Assembly: GCF_040954645.1 (NCBI RefSeq)
Contig: NC_092803.1
Location: forward strand, 81,630,263-81,694,262
Length of the DNA: 64,000 nucleotides
Reading direction: 5' to 3'
Origin: Diabrotica undecimpunctata
Taxonomy: Eukaryota; Arthropoda; Insecta; Coleoptera; Chrysomelidae
Part shown: piece by piece, positions 1 to 11,794 of the stretch
How the letters are laid out: the number at the start of each line of letters is the position of its first letter
How positions within the stretch are numbered: position 1 is the first letter of the stretch
The notes under the pieces: model-generated
Databases searched by the model: none
Told to the model about the DNA's origin: nothing
What the model saw: only the letters and a program-made list of their open reading frames with translations
Made by a program: the position numbers and the translations under genes

Positions 1-687
1 ACCAATATTCATGGTAGCTTTTGTTAACATATACATCTATTATTAAAAGTTTAACATCTATTACTTAAATAAAAAATCGGTTGTGGCAGTCCAGTGGGAC
101 TGCCGGTAGAAGTTATACTTCTATACACGCGTTCGCCGTTAAAAATTTATATAGGAGTCAATCTGCACAATCATTACATATGTAATGCTATAGGTAAGAG
201 AGAGCAGAAAAAGAAAAAGAATTAGTTATATAGGTATATGGTGCATCGTTTGCTGTATATAAATATTTGACCTGTAATAGAAGTATAGTAAATGAAGGAT
301 TGTATCAATATTTTAATGAAAATATATATTTTTATTTTTATATATGTATAAAATGAGTTGAATGCAAAAAAAATTTTACACATACTCTGCAGTAAAATTC
401 ATTGTTTATTTTGTTATTAATATAAAAATTACAATACAATAAATACACTGCAACATAATTCAATATAATAATACAATATAAATTAAAATGTAATATTTAT
501 AAGTATTTAAAACTGCCAATATACATAACTTACTTTACCAAGATAAAAATAAAAAACCAACAACTCGGATTATGTTTTAAATTTTCATTTTATTTTAAAC
601 TTTATATTTTTTGCGTATATTACATATATTTAATAAGATTAACGTGAGGTTTTTAAATATTTCAAAAATAAAAAAGGAAATTCATAA

Positions 688-762
688 TTGGGATTCGAAC
701 TCACAACCACCAGCTTATGAACCAAACACGTAAAGGATTTGCCAATTAGACATGACACTAAC
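688..762 (-). pseudogene. tRNA-like relic (CAT anticodon position)
   Basis: On the minus strand a T-arm/B-box-like GAGTTCGAATCCC is preceded at the right spacing by an anticodon-loop-like TTCATAA and, further up, by an A-box-like TAATTGGCAAATCC. This is the order of a tRNA gene and the anticodon position would read CAT (Met). The stems do not pair well: T-stem and anticodon-stem mismatches are obvious. It is probably a decayed tRNA or the head of a tRNA-derived SINE rather than a working gene. Confidence 0.35.
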
Positions 763-875
763 GGATTTCAAAATTGACAGTTCTCGGTAAAACAGTGATT
801 ATTTTGAAATACAAAAGCCTAAAATAATTATAAACGTTTAATTTTAAATATTACAAAACATATCACATAAATAAT

Positions 876-966
876 AATACATATTATATATATATTATAT
901 ATATATATATATACAATATTATATATATATATACAATATTATATATATAATATAATATATAATATT
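876..966. repeat. AT-rich (TA)n low-complexity tract
   Basis: Alternating TA runs broken by CAATAT. The tract lies inside the TIR element at 110-1854 and explains the isoleucine/tyrosine-rich reading frames that appear here; none is a gene. Confidence 0.9.
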
Positions 967-1067
967 AAATATATATACAAAAGGAACATTTTTATTCTCG
1001 AGAGAGGAATAGAGAGAATATATATCTTCTGTCTCTCTATTACTCATTATCTTACATATGTAATGGT

Positions 1068-1784
1068 CTATATATAAATGAAAGTAAAACAAAATATATG
1101 GAGTGCACAAAATCGAATGAACATGAGAATCTGAAGGTAGACAACCATACCTACAAATATGCCTCCACTTTTCCCTACCTAGGCTCAATAATAAATGACA
1201 ACAACAACATCAGTGAAGAAATACAAGCACGGATTCTTAGCGGTAATAAGTGCTTTTATGCATACAAAGACTTAATGAAAAGTAAGTTACTGAATCGTGA
1301 GTCTAAGCTGAGAATCTACAAAACAGTAATTAGACCAGTGGTCACATATGGATGTGAAACGTGGACCCTCTCAACCACTGATGAAAATCAACTGAGAATA
1401 TTTGAGCGCAAAATACTAAGGAAGATATTTGGACCAACCCAATGCAGCGATAGTTCGTGGAGAATTAAAATGAACCACTAGCTGGATGAACTAATGCAAA
1501 GCGCAGATATTGTCAGATTTGTAAAATCACAAGGACTAAACTGGCTTGGTCACCTAGAAAGAATGCCAGATAATCGAGCTGTAAAAGTAGTTCAGAGATG
1601 GAAGCCCCAAGGAAACAGAACAAGAGGAAGGCCCCGTAAAAGATGGATAGACGACGTAGAGAGGGATCTTAAAACCATGAACATCAGGCAGTGGCGAAGG
1701 AAAGTATCCGACAGGGCAGAATGGAAGAACATTGTTAAGCAGGCCAAGACTCACAAAGGGTTGTAGCGCCATTAGAAGAAGAAG
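1068..1784 (+). mobile_element. 5'-truncated RTE-like LINE with 10-bp TSD
   Basis: Only the last ~0.7 kb of the LINE is present. ATGTAATGGT occurs at 1058-1067 and again at 1785-1794, a clean target-site duplication. The 3' end is a short GAA-repeat tail (AGAAGAAGAAG) after the stop codon, as in many RTE-type elements of insects. The insertion splits the right arm of the older TIR element. Confidence 0.85.
1098..1766 (+). pseudogene. RTE-like reverse transcriptase, C-terminal part
   Basis: This is the region downstream of the RT palm in RTE-like elements. It shows TYGCETWTL, FERKILRKIFGP, NWLGHLERMP and the basic RGRPRKRWIDDVERDL block, in the usual order. One in-frame stop at 1479-1481 splits it into 127 and 90 residues in the same frame. 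The catalytic RT motifs and the endonuclease are missing through 5' truncation, so it cannot be active. Confidence 0.85.
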
Positions 1785-2049
1785 ATGTAATGGTTTCACA
1801 GATTCACTCTCATGCAAATTTCCAACGCCGACCGTGCGTATAGAAGTATAACTTTAAAAATGTATAAAATGTCAATTCTATATATGTTTTCAGAATTCAG
1901 GATAATGCTGATTGAATTTACACACGTAATTGTGACATCATAGCTGTGGTCGTAAAGTAGCTTTTTTTGAGATGACCTTGCGGTGATGCCTAGTTTAGTT
2001 AAAATAAAAGAAGTTTTATTTCGTATTTGGGAATTAAGTGTATCTCCTT

Positions 2050-2880
2050 TCAAGTTTCATAATCAACTCTTACATGAATTGCATAGTACTCATAGTGGAA
2101 TAGTTCGAATGAAGACAATATAGCAACGCAATATTTTGGTAGATTGGCTTAAATGGAGATATTAAATCAGTCCTGAAATCTTGTGAAGCATGTTTAAACA
2201 ATACCATAACACCACCGAAAGCACCATTAATTAAATTCAACAAGGAATTGTCTTGTTATTGCAGATGCACACTCGAAGTGGCCCGAGGTATATGATCTGT
2301 CAAAGCCTGGCTCAGCTCATGCCATCAGTAAACTTCGAGACTATTTTGTCCGATTTGGTTTACAAAATCAAATTATTTTAAATAATGGTACACAGTTTAT
2401 TTCAGAGGCGTTTCAGTGATTTTGTACAAATAGGGGAGTTATTCATAAAACTTCGGCTCACTATCCAGCAATGAACGGAGCTGCCGATAACTCTGTTAAA
2501 ACCTTAAAATGTGCTGTAACCAAAATGTTAACAGGCTCCCAGTCCCAGAATATGCCTGAGTTGATTTCAAAATATTTATTTTCTTGTAGAACGGGTTTCA
2601 ACGGGTCACACTTCCGCATTACTCGTGTTTGGGCATAAAATTAAAACCAGATTTGACTTTTTTAACACTAAACAATAAAACAATGAAAGCTAGAGAGCGA
2701 CGAATAAAATAGCATAAAAGTAATAGTGTAGTGAAATTTCTAGAAGAGGAAGATGTTTATGCTAGGGATTACAGGGTCAATCCACAAAAGCCTAAATGAG
2801 CAAAATGTAGGATCGTTAGAAAATTAGTGCATCAAACATTTTATGTAAGTCTTTAGATAATTAAGTCTTAAATGGAAAAG
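2050..2880 (+). pseudogene. Ty3/Gypsy integrase relic
   Basis: Decayed integrase core. The first Asp region reads VIADAHSKWPEVYDL. The second Asp motif reads IILNNGTQF where families have D-N-G-T-Q-F, so the catalytic Asp is Asn. The Glu region reads HYPAMNGAADNSVKTL, with Asp where the catalytic Glu is expected. A TGA stop follows FISEAFQ and there are frame changes both before and after. A zinc-binding-like HELHSTHSG segment precedes it near 2070. No LTRs were found around it, so it is a fragment. Confidence 0.8.
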
Positions 2881-4429
2881 ACATTTGGATCAAATTGTAA
2901 AATGTGGTCATTTTAATCATAAAGAAATATCTAAAAGTTTCAGATGACAATGGTAGAAATACTTTTGATCCGCTAAGTTTCGTTCCAAATTATTCTTTAC
3001 ATTCGCGAAAGCCGTTAAGCGAAAGCTTTTTTTACACTTAACAAATACTAGTGAGACTTAAGGAGCTACGGCTTAAGTGTCCGGTAGAGTTAAAACAAAA
3101 TTTCCCAGTAAAGATACTAGTGCGATAATAGTGGGTGGCAGTAGCCAATATTAAGGGCAGATTGAAAAAAAAACACAGACTTTCAGATCGTTTAAATGTA
3201 TAATTAAGACTAGGATCATATTATTTTTAATATTAAGCATCTTGGTAAGAAGGGATGAAATGTATGAACCTTTTAACAGTTATGTTAGATATGTTACCTC
3301 CCAACTGTACCTCTTTATCTAATGGCAAACTTCACATATTACTAAAAAAATATAATCATTATATGTGTTTAACAGGTATAAAATAAAGCTACTAGCGTAA
3401 TTATAAAATATTTATATTCATGCACACACCACATTTGACAGATGGCAGAAACAAAGAATAATAAACTATAACAAATTACCCCAGAATTACATATAAATCT
3501 AACGAATTGTCTAAAACGTAGGTATCAGGTAATAATACATCGAATGAGGATAAAACACACTAGAATAACACTAGCATACTGAAAAAAGAAGCTCCAAGAA
3601 TCTGTTTTGTCTGCGACATCACCGTAATTGTCCAACATATTGTTATAGATGGATGTAGATTACTGTTTCAGGTTGAGAGATAGTATAGCAATGTTTCTTA
3701 TGCACTTAGCTCCATTTTGGATAATGAAAGTGGTGATAGGCTCAATAATGATCTGAAGGCAAAAAATGTATATACAGATTCAAATAAGTGTAAAATGTAT
3801 CGTGTCTTATGGGAGCAAACCATTGTGTAAAGATTATTGTATATTGTATTGTATATATCGCTTGCTGAGAACATTAGTGACGTAGGTAACTCAAAAATTG
3901 CCAATTCTGCCTTAACCTATTCTCCTAATATTAAACTTGATATTATACTTTAATTACGGAGGTATAATTCTAATATAAACCACTTGATGGCACTATACGT
4001 CAGTAATATTCTATGACTTTTAGCCCCGCTTCTGCATTCATCAGTGGCGTAGCGCATACAGTCGACGCTGAACAGTGATGAGAGCAGGTCTTATAGGCTT
4101 AGATACTTAGTGACGAATCTTGACTTACATCAGTAATGCACTAACTTAAGGCATTGTTTATTAACCTACGAAAGACGAGTTCCCGATTTACGTCAGTAGT
4201 GCGCGATAAACTAATCAGTTAGTACTAGTATACCGCTGACTTAAAGTATATTTAATCATTGGTGTCAATTGCTTAGAAACTTGAACTTTGTGCTAATTTA
4301 TCTCAACAATGAGTACAAGCGCAGACAAGAAGCTTTTAGCATCAGGGATACTTTACCATCAATCACTACTTTTCTTCATCCATTATACTTTCGCGGTAAT
4401 TTATTAAATATATTTCTTTAGGCTGCGAC
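2881..4429. other. No recognisable gene
   Basis: About 1.5 kb of AT-rich sequence with only short, unconvincing open frames on either strand. Around 3000-3170 there are slightly richer segments (repeated ACTAGTG) that could be decayed LTR or leader sequence of the integrase relic. The stretch 4030-4200 could be leader DNA of the GQNKN relic that follows. Neither suggestion is proven. Confidence 0.4.
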
Positions 4430-5776
4430 ACATACAGGATAATGAACAAGGAGAACCTGAAAATATGCTTAGCTCCAGCTAGAGACCTAAATCATTGCAA
4501 ACCATTAATGTAGAAGATATTGAAACTTCAGATAAGTCTAATACATACTTACTTTCTAATTAAATTAAACCTAAAATGTCTCTATTATAATTAAATAATT
4601 CAACTACTTTTTTTAAGGTAATGCACATGTGCACATGGAGATATTGCAAGCAAGATAAACACTAAAAATACATCATCTGTTTTATCAGCATCGTCTGCCT
4701 GTTTGTCGGCTTGTTCTACCTGTTCATCCCCAATTGATGACAGTGACAATGATCGTAATTAAGCACCTTGTAATAAGAACTCGACAAATGATAACGATGA
4801 TAGTCCAGCTAGACAGTCTGCAAGTAAGCAATAAATATTACGGAAGTGAGTATTAAAACAAAGTCAAGAAAGCGAGCTAGAAATCCTGGACGTTGGAAGA
4901 GGAATACCTGCAAGAGACCAAGAAACACTGGTAAGGATTATACAACTTTGTCAAGGGTAAATTAATTGCTGCAAGAAAGCTTCTTCCTTCCTGTAGTACA
5001 AGATGTATACGTAAGTGTACCACAAAATTTAGTGAAGAAGGGAGAAAGTCGTTTCATACACCGAAAGACGTTTCAGCTTTGTATTATGTCTCGTTTAAAT
5101 TGCTACAATTTTACAGTTTGTAGCCTTCAATATAAAGGACTTATTCCTGTAGAGTACTATATTTGGCATTAAGGAGACGGGAATCGTGGATCCATTAAAA
5201 TATGTTCTTGGCTACTTAAATATTTAAGAAAAACGGCGAATCGGGCTGATTCTAAAAACTTGGAAGTAGCCTTTTTTCAGATAACTGTGGAGGAAAAGGC
5301 AAAAATAAATTTGTTGTAACCACTTTTTTGTATGCAGTTACTAATTTCTAAATAAAAAGTATTATCCATAAATTTTTTGAAGTGGGACATGGTCACAACG
5401 AAGGTGACAGTAGTCACTCGATAATCAAAAAAAAAATATTAAAAGAGCTTTAAAATCGGGCCCCATTTTCCTATTAGCTGAATATGCAGCAATAATAAAT
5501 ATTGCAAGTAAAACAAGAAGTGCGTTTAAAATCAATGAAATGGCTCATAATGAGTTTGTTGACTTAAAAAAAATGACATCTGGTTGGACTAATCACCCAG
5601 TTAATATAAATATTAATGGGGGAAAGTTTAATTTTAATCATATAGATATGATCAAAGTCGACAAAAACTACCCAGACTGTTATTTTTACAAAACCTCTCA
5701 TACTAGCACAGAATTTAAAGAAATTATAATTAGAATTAATAAAACAAGGAGCGGAATAACTATAAAATTATGATCT
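4430..5776 (+). pseudogene. GQNKN-family transposase-like gene relic (member a)
   Basis: Unrecognised gene family, but clearly related to the genes at 29.4-31.2, 41.6-43.7 and 45.5-47.6 kb. The N-terminal basic module reads RKRARNPGRWKRNTCK and RNTGKDYTTLSRGK near 4860-4960, then a Cys-rich CSTRCIRKC. Near 5170-5290 come GNRGSIKICSWLLKYL and FFSDNCGGKGKNKF, and near 5375-5410 FFEVGHGHNEGDSSHS. The last part is open as 77 residues (5540-5773). The position aligned with the presumed catalytic Glu reads Lys. Stops and frame changes interrupt it throughout. It may have been a DDE-type transposase; that is inference. Confidence 0.7.
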
Positions 5777-5944
5777 ATCCGCAGCATATTTAGATACATA
5801 TTACGCAGCATTATTTTTTATAATATTAAGTTTTGAATGTTTATACCTAACAGTTTTTAAATAAAATTTAGATGAAATATATTGGTTTTATTTATAACGT
5901 TTGACATAACTTGCATTACTTTTATGTAACCAAATTTATATTAG

Positions 5945-6385
5945 TGTTATATTTTTATTAATTCTTCTAATTTATTGTTTTCATTTATTTATTAAACGTT
6001 CTATTTATAACACTTATAAATTTATTAAAGTCTTTATTACTAATTTATTTACACGAACAATTATACAATTTATTGTAATACGGGCGTTACATTTTAATTT
6101 ACGCGGCGCGATCTTCAAAATTAACTGTTTTCTCTCCAACAAAATTCCTCTTTAAATATTATTAACAACAGTTATTCGAGAATGAGGTGGTTTATCATCG
6201 AAGACCCCAGACTGGTTTTTATCCGGCCTGCCTGGAGATTTCGAGTCACGGGTGACTCACCATAATTCAGGTCTAGAGGTTTCTGTCGGCAGGTAAACAA
6301 GTCTCGCCGAAATGACTAGAACAGAAAAGATATTAGTCATAATATATTTACAGTTTTATAGGCCATGATATTTATTATCGTAACA
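5945..6385 (-). repeat. Gypsy 3' LTR (minus-strand element)
   Basis: It starts TGTTATAT and ends GTAACA on the plus strand, that is TG..CA borders. It matches 12972-13414 along its whole length. Just inside it, on the element's own strand, lies a purine-rich run GGAGTGAGGTGGG that fits a polypurine tract. Confidence 0.93.
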
Positions 6386-6551
6386 TTGCCCACCTCACTC
6401 CGTCGGGACTGGAACTGAAACAGTATGCTAGTATCGGCAACTGGACCATCTTTTACAACTTCCAGTTGTATAAAAATGACAAGGGACGGTTTTCTCTTCG
6501 CACCAGTAACTATGCGGATTGCAACAGACTAACACCTGGACTTCGGTGTCT

Positions 6552-8510
6552 TTAAAAATCTCCTCCACCATACTTCGGATAACCCACCAATCTAATTAGC
6601 GGCACTCTAACTTTGGCATGGCTAACTTTTGCACGTCGGATTCTAGTACGTGCTCTCTCAATTGAAGTAAGGCTTCCCATACATCTCGGTACCAGGTAGA
6701 AAAGGTAACGTAATGCTTCTTGGAGTCTCAAGGCTTTCCCAGGAGCTGGCATCTGGCATTGAAGCTCTGCAACTCGACCGAACTTCCTTCGAAAGACGGA
6801 TGCTAACCCTGGTGCGTCTTTGATACTGGCCGGGATGGTAAGGGCCAGCGAGTAGTCATCGGGGAGCGCGAGTAGATCTTGCTTTTCTTTAGTGGTAACA
6901 CCATGTCTTGCTTTACCGGTACCTCCATAGGCACCCATGAATTCCTCAAACGTGAGGTCAGACACAACTTGGACTTGGTTTACTTCCACTTCTTCATCTA
7001 CGTCGTGGTCACCTTCGAAAGACGCCAGCCGGTTATGGTGTACTATCATCGGCTTTCCCCTCGGAATCTTGCTTATTCGGTAGATGACATCATTGATCTT
7101 CTAAATGATGAGGTATGGACCTTCCCAAAACTGCAGCAATTTGGGAGAACAACCTTTTCGCTTCTTGGGATTATCCAGCCAGACTTTGTCGTTTTTCTTA
7201 AAGCAACCTTTTTTGGCTTGGGTATCGTACCGTTTCTTCATTCGGTCGCTAGCGATCTGAAGGTGGGAACGGACCAACTCATGTACATCGTCCATTCTTC
7301 TTCGTAATTCGATCACATAATCTTCACCTGCTACATCTTCTCCAGGTCGACACCCAAACTCTAGATCACAAGGTAGTCGCATTTCGCGTCCGAATAGGAT
7401 TCTGGCTGGTGTCTGGCCTATTGATTCGTTAACAGCAGATCTGTAGGCCACTGTGAAGAATGGAAGATATTGGTCCTAGTCTCGCTGATGATCGGACACT
7501 ATCTTTGTTAAATACTTGCCAACTGTCCTATTCATGCGTTCTACCATACCATCCGATTGCGGATGATATGCTGTAGTTCTTGTTTTCTTTATGTGTAGTC
7601 TATCACATATTCCTTGGAATAGATAGCTTTCAAAGTTCCTGCCTTGGTCGCTATAGATCTCCAAAGGCACTCCAAATCGGCTGATATATTCTTAGATCAA
7701 CTTATCTGCAACGGTGGTGGCCTTCTGGTCTGGAAGTATATAAATCTCGACCCACTTAGTGAAGTAATCCATTATTACCAACATGTACTTGCCTCCATTT
7801 TCACTTTCTGGAAATGGCACAGCGATATCCAAAGCTATTCTTTCAAACGGGCTTCCAACATTATATTGTCTCATAGGAGCTCTCCTTTTTCGGTAAGGCC
7901 CGTTACTCGTAGCACAAATAGTAGATTTCTTACACCAGTCTTTTACGTCGTCGGAACTGTTCATCCAATAAAACCGTTCCCGAATTCTCTGAAGGGTTTT
8001 CTTTACACCAAAATGCCCGTCTGATGGACTGTCGTGTAAGTGACGAAGTACTTCGGCTATTCTGCTCTTTGGGATCAACAACTGTCTTCTCTTCTCTGAA
8101 CCGTCATCATTTTCTAGTACTCGTTTGAGCAAGCCATCTTCTAGGATAAATGAGTCCCACTGGGCCCAATACGTCTTAACTACTGAGCATAGGTTTGATA
8201 TTTCTTGAAAAGGTGATCGACGGTTTTCCTCTTTCCATTTTCGAATTTTCTGGACAACTGGACCTCTCTTTTGTTCTTCCTTTATCTTGGTAGGCGTCCA
8301 GTCGTCGTCGACCATCGTTGTTCTTGGCACTGCTGCTTCCTTGGATTTCATTTTGTTGCAGTGGGAACACTCTGCTGGGCATGGCCTTCTGGAAAGAGAA
8401 TCAGCGTTTCTGTGACTAACTCCGGCCCGGTGCTCAATCTTGAAATCGTATTCTTGGAGTAGTTCGATCCATCTGGCTATCTCACCCTCTGGATTCTTAA
8501 ACTGCATCAA
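6552..8510 (-). pseudogene. Gypsy integrase with C-terminal extension
   Basis: One reading frame broken by in-frame stops near 7692, 7476 and 7101. It contains a chromatin/RNase-H linker (RAGVSHRNADSLSRRP), an HHCC zinc-binding region (HLHDSPSDGHFGVKKT then WCKKSTIC), and the integrase core with ALDIAVPFPES, IYSDQGRNFES and QSDGMVERMNRT. All three catalytic acidic residues are present. A 165-residue acidic-to-basic C-terminal segment follows (6552-7049). A frameshift near 8550 separates it from RNase H. The core residues are intact, but the gene is interrupted and so non-functional here. Confidence 0.9.
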
Positions 8511-10080
8511 CCACTTAAGGGCGGCATGGTCTTCCTTCCATAGAGGTATTGATAGAAGTGCTCTACTGATTTAACTACTGCTAGAAGTTTTTTTCTCGTG
8601 ACGCAATAATTCCGCTCAGGTTTTGAAAAAACTTTACTAAAATATCCGAGGACTAGTTCCTGTCCTCCTTGAATTTGAGACAGCACTCCTCCAATTCCCA
8701 CATTACTTGCATCTGTATCTAAGATGAACTCTCCTTCTGGCAGTGGATACTCTAAAATTGGTGCAGTGATTAAATGCTTTTTTAAGGTCTCAATGGCATT
8801 TTGGCAGTCTGTATCCCAGCGGTAATCTCTTGCTTCCTCTGTAAGTCGCGTTAATGGCTTAGCGATATCTGCAAACTTCTTAATAAATCTCCGATAGTAA
8901 GTACATAGTCCAAGGAAACTTCTCACTTGATGTTTGTCCGTTGGTACTGGCCATTTCTTAATGGAATCGATTTTTCCCTTATCCACGGCCACTCCTTCTT
9001 TACTGACTATATGACTCAGATAATTGACTTTACCTTGAAATAGCTGGCACTTTTTGGGGTTTAACATCCATCGGGCAGCTTTAAGTCGATTAAAAACGTT
9101 TCCTAAATTCTTCAGATGATCTTCAAATTTCTCCCCCAAGACGATTATTTCATCTAGATAAACCAGGCATGTTTTCCAAGATAACCCTCTAAACGCATTT
9201 TCCATAAGCCTCTCAAATGTCGCAGGAGCATTACAGAGTCCAAATGGCATAACGTTGAATTGCCACAATCCAGATCCTGTGGTAAAGGCTGTCTTCTCTT
9301 TATCTACTGGGTCCATTTCTATCTGCCAGTATCCAGACTTCAAATCCAAAGTAGAAAACAATTTACTTCCAGCCAATGTGTCCAATGTATCGTCGATCTG
9401 AGGCAGAGGATAACTATCTTTCTTGGTAACGTTGTTCAGCAAACGGTAATCCACACAGAACCTCGTCGTTCCGTCTGTCTTCTTAACCAGGACCACCGGA
9501 GAGACCCATGGGCTCGTAGAAGGTTGTATCACCCCGTCTTTCTTCATTTCCTTAACGATTGTTTCAGCTTCCTCTCTTTTCGCCTGTGGTAATCGTCGAG
9601 CTGTTTGACGAATTGGCTTAGCATTACCAGTATCAATTTTATGCTTAACAACAGTTGTTCTTACCGTCTTTCCTCCTTTCGGTACGAAAATATCACTATA
9701 CTGCCAAAGAAATTCCCTTAATTTCTTTTTCTCCATCTGATTTAGAGACTGTTCCGCAACTGCAACCATTTGGTCGAATTTGTCGTTGAAATTATCAGAT
9801 GTTGTCGCCTGACGGATTATGGATGTCACAGGTACACAAGTTCTTACTTTTGTCTTTTTCTTGATGGTCACTGGGTAGTCGTTGACATTGATAAGTCTCA
9901 CAGGAATTTCTTTAGCCGAAGTCACAAATTGGTTTCCAATTATGATTCCAGTCCAACCTCATCGTCATGGTTCCAAGGCTCCATCATAACAGGTGTCCCT
10001 TCGTCTACAATTCACTGTAGTCGCGCTACTATGATTGTTTCGCTTCTCCCAGGCACGACTGTATCTTCCTTAATGACTGC
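8507..10080 (-). pseudogene. Gypsy reverse transcriptase and RNase H
   Basis: RT fingers/palm motifs run in order: SPWVSPVVLVKKTDGTTRFC, then YRLLNNVTKKDSYPLPQID, FSTLDLKSGYWQIEMD, FNVMPFGLCNAPATFERLM. The active-site box reads VYLDEIIVLG, with Glu where YLDD is expected (about 9140-9160). RNase H begins ILDTDASNVGIGGVLSQ and shows NYCVTRKKLLAVVKSV. The frame is open for 472 codons from 9925 to 8507 and then shifts near 8550. The stretch 9926-10080 continues the N-terminal pol region but contains stops. The changed YLDD box alone would be expected to cripple polymerase activity. Confidence 0.93.
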
Positions 10081-10455
10081 TTACACAGTGTTGTCATTAT
10101 GTGGATGAAGAAATACTTCCTCGTTGCCAACTTTGATTACCTTATTCTTAAAATTCAATTGGAATCCATGCATATTCATTACGTCCATTCCTAATATAAC
10201 ATCCTCTTCGATGTCAGCAACTATAACAGTATGGACGAACTTTTCTGCTCCAATTCCCAATTGTACCTGGTTTTCTCCATGAATGTTGGCATTTTCACCT
10301 GTAGCGGTCCGAAGTCGCAACCTCGTTGGTAACAGTTTCTTAAGGCTGTTTATAACTGTCGGGCGTATAATGGTATCTACGGTATCCACCAATAACGTAT
10401 GTCTTTTACAATTTATTTCTCCATCTACATATACACTATCTTCACGACATTTCAA
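10081..10455 (-). pseudogene. Gypsy aspartic protease region
   Basis: Retropepsin-like fold pattern: HTLLVDTVDTIIRP at the active-site loop, followed at the right distance by DVILGMDVMNMHGF, the second conserved block. The expected Asp-Thr-Gly/Ser-Ala reads Asp-Thr-Val-Asp, so residues next to the catalytic Asp have changed. The frame is different from both gag and RT. Confidence 0.8.
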
Positions 10456-10559
10456 AGAAGCTATTAGTATGAGAGGGTCTTTGGAAAAGTTCCGGGTCGA
10501 AGCTGCCCCCTAAGGTCGACCCGTTCTAGTTTTCCTGGTGGCGAGTTTCTTGATTTGCG

Positions 10560-11794
10560 TCGTACCTAGGGTGCTTACATCAACTTCGTACGTGTCCTAT
10601 TTCGCCACAATTCCAGCATCTCATGGTCTCCGTTTTCTTGTATGTCATACTTTATATAATATAAACAAGCTGGTCAAGTTTATCTTCATCTCCTTCCTCT
10701 TTTACAGTCCTAACTTTACTGTACTCGCCAGAGGCCTGCGTAGCTGACTCGTATTCGAAGGCGGCGGATAAGACATCAACCAGCGTCTTGTGACGAGCTA
10801 ATCGCAGTGTTCTCTGCATTTCATGATCACGAAGACCATAAATAAACGTTTAAACGGCCAATTTTTCTATCATGTCTTCGGGGGCTGTTGGATAAGCATA
10901 TCGTACTAATCTGGCAATATCTACCTCATATTCTTGAAGAGCCTGATCTTTCTTCTGTCTTCGATTTTTATGCTGCGACTGATATACATGCTCCAAATGT
11001 TCGTGGCCATATCGCATATTTAAACTCTTCTTCAGTTGTTCTAAATCATCCGTCTCCTCTACGGCTATGGTCTGAAGCACATCTAAGGCACCTCCTCGAA
11101 GAGCGATAGTCAGGTTTACAGCCTTTTCTTTTTCAGACCATCCATTCGCTCTTGCGGCTGATTCGAATTGTTTCATGTACTTGTTCCATGATGATTTCCG
11201 TCGAAAGTTGGGACTTTAACATGAACAGAACCTCCACTTCCTTCAAATTTCGGCCGGATTTCCTACTTACATTTCGTCTCGTCTTCTTTTGTCTCTACTA
11301 TAATCGGATTGTTTCCTTTCTCTGCTGTCCCTGTTTTTTCCATCTTCCTTTCCATCTCTTTCATCTTTTCTTCGAAGGCCGACATATCGGCAGCAACTTG
11401 GTTTTTTAACGAAGATATTCTATCGTCGAGGGCAGACATCTCAGAAATTACTTTAGAGATGTTAGCAGAAACTTTACTTTCCAGAGAAGAAATCTCGTTA
11501 GAAACTTTGTTTTCTAATGAAGCGATGTCGCCGGAAACTTTCGAAATATCGCCAAAAACTTTGTTCTTCAATGATGCGATGTCACCAGAAACTTTGTTCT
11601 GTAATGATGCGATGTCACCAGAAACTTTGTTCTCTAATGATGCGATGTCACCAGAAACTTTCGAAATCGACGAGAGGACAGCATTTTCAAATATATAAGT
11701 CTCTGGGTCCAACCCTTCTTCCTGCAAAGCGTCCTTTAGTCGTTGGACTAACTCAGCCTTTTTCCCGGTAGAAGCTAATTCTCTGACCTCGAGA
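10560..11794 (-). pseudogene. Gypsy gag with SAP-like motif and coiled coil
   Basis: From the N-terminus: a SAP-like helix pair (VRELASTGKKAELVQRLKDA, about 11735-11794), a heptad-rich coiled coil with repeated NKVSGDIASLE units (11520-11700), and a capsid-like region (KEKAVNLTIALRGGALDVL and LNMRYGHEHLE, 10850-11176). A CCHC zinc knuckle RCWNCGEIGHVRS follows at 10578-10619. The knuckle has an in-frame TGA just before its last Cys. Reading frames change between the segments. The start of gag is cut off by the LINE at 11795-12915. Confidence 0.8.
11540..11672 (-). repeat. 33-nt tandem repeat in gag coiled coil
   Basis: GATGCGATGTCACCAGAAAC recurs at 11573, 11606 and 11639, exactly 33 nt apart, with further degenerate units to the left. 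On the coding strand each unit encodes an 11-residue hendecad (NKVSGDIASLE), which fits coiled-coil geometry. Confidence 0.85.

Larger units (their letters stand above)
110..1854. mobile_element. Non-autonomous TIR element, interrupted by a LINE
   Basis: The left end (about 110-190) and right end (about 1785-1854, preceded by 1030-1067) are inverted copies of each other. The left reads AAGTTATACTTCTATAC, and the reverse complement of the right end reads the same 14 bases before diverging; similarity by eye continues for about 70 bp and resumes past CATTACATATGTAA. No transposase is visible between the arms, only AT-rich DNA, so this looks like a MITE or a deletion derivative. The arm is cut at 1067/1785 by an RTE-like insertion, which is therefore younger. 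I could not identify a TSD or a superfamily. Confidence 0.6.

Noticed and set aside
2050..2880. Functional integrase or host gene derived from one
   Set aside because: Catalytic Asp reads Asn and Glu reads Asp, with a stop and frame changes; no sign of maintained coding.
11309..11771. Open frames on the plus strand across the gag repeat (129 and 84 codons)
   Set aside because: They are antisense shadows of the gag coiled coil. The 33-nt periodicity keeps all frames open, and no plus-strand motif is present.
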